Shown here: positions 51,075-51,234 of the stretch, piece after piece
How positions within the stretch are numbered: position 1 is the first letter of the stretch
Layout: each line of letters starts with the position of its first letter
DNA from: an endosymbiont of Escarpia spicata
GTDB lineage: Bacteria; Pseudomonadota; Gammaproteobacteria; Chromatiales; Chromatiaceae
Reading direction: 5' to 3'
Assembly: GCA_003349915.1 (NCBI GenBank)
Contig: QFXE01000012.1
Span: 1 to 51,234 of the forward strand
Length of the DNA stretch: 51,234 nucleotides
Translations under genes and position numbers: made by a program
Notes under the pieces: model-generated
Database searches by the model: none
What the model saw: only the letters and a program-made list of their open reading frames with translations
Told to the model about the DNA's origin: nothing

Positions 51075-51234
51075 GTGTGCCCGGCATGGGCATGATTTTA
51101 TGGGGTGCAAGTCCCCTGTACCTTATCTGGAGAGGAGTCATTGACCCCTTTAAAAGTACTAGCTGACGGCAAGGCGCGGAAGGGTGACCGACCCGCTGAA
51201 AGAAGCCCGAGAGCAAACCTGTGAGCCGACGGAC
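51075..51234 (+). mobile_element. Second group IIC intron, 5' end only
   Basis: 160 nt beginning GTGTGCCCGGCATGGGC, clearly related to the intron at 49879 but differing at many positions. A domain I stem is GAGG/CCTC in the first copy (49906-49909 with 49917-49920) and GGGG/CCCC here (51102-51105 with 51113-51116), a compensatory change. Insertion is after TTGT in attC site 3, on the same strand as the first. The rest, including any reverse transcriptase gene, is outside the window. Confidence 0.85.

Overview
The window looks like part of a gammaproteobacterial chromosome. The evidence is the rpsF-rpsR-DUF2232-rplI-dnaB-alr-radA order, the anaerobic ubiquinone genes ubiT/ubiU/ubiV, a Pseudomonas/Vibrio-type flagellar regulator set (fleQ-fleS-fleR) in front of fliEFGHIJ, and rdgC. 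The gene set resembles free-living or symbiotic sulfur-oxidising Chromatiales-type bacteria, but that lineage guess is inference; no marker here fixes the species.

Layout. 1-4037: a carbamoyltransferase (its C-terminus is cut off by the window edge), an SGNH hydrolase and an acyltransferase, all suggesting surface-glycan decoration. 4065-10963: tRNA-Lys, a DUF971/ubiquitin-like fusion beside a TauD-type dioxygenase, ubiT, murI, ubiV-ubiU and two radical SAM genes. 11041-18815: an HDOD protein, then the ribosomal protein/replication/cell-wall/repair block. 18993-21408: an SGNH/AlgX-like protein facing a DUF5989-SxtJ-carbamoyltransferase group, in which the carbamoyltransferase is only a C-terminal piece. 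21409-32091: flagellar genes, beginning abruptly with an N-terminally truncated fleQ, followed by fleSR, fliEFGHIJ, and on the opposite strand fliK and a stand-alone FlhB C-terminal domain. Two sigma-54 promoters (before fleS and before fliE) fit the FleQ-RpoN-FleR hierarchy. 32221-38356: a pentapeptide-repeat membrane protein, an AMMECR1 protein, rdgC, and three sugar-nucleotide genes (tviB-tviC-UDP-glucuronate epimerase type). 38544-44282: a compact seven-gene minus-strand operon of envelope proteins: an exported coiled-coil protein, two lipoproteins, an ExbB/MotA-like and an ExbD-like membrane protein, a SPOR-like anchored protein and a lytic transglycosylase. 44428-46152: a B12-binding radical SAM protein. 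46180-51234: AT-rich accessory genes, all on the minus strand, passing on the right into an integron cassette array.

The most notable discoveries are at the right end. Three attC-like recombination sites lie at 49396-49459, 49751-49878 and 51008-51074. Two of them are each split at the same TTGT position by a group IIC intron on the plus strand, opposite to the cassette genes, as expected for the IIC-attC class. The complete intron (49879-50519, about 641 nt) has no reverse-transcriptase gene; the second is a diverged relative cut by the window end, and a stem in domain I shows compensatory changes between the two. The integron integrase is not in the window and, from cassette orientation, should lie to the right.

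A second notable structure is a 349-bp perfect repeat: 1-349 is identical to 21060-21408. At the repeat end the second copy jumps from the carbamoyltransferase straight into the middle of fleQ, breaking both genes. This is either a real rearrangement or an assembly mis-join. The window appears to start inside this repeat, so an artefact must be excluded before any biology is built on it. The seven-gene envelope operon is the best candidate in the window for a poorly described protein system.
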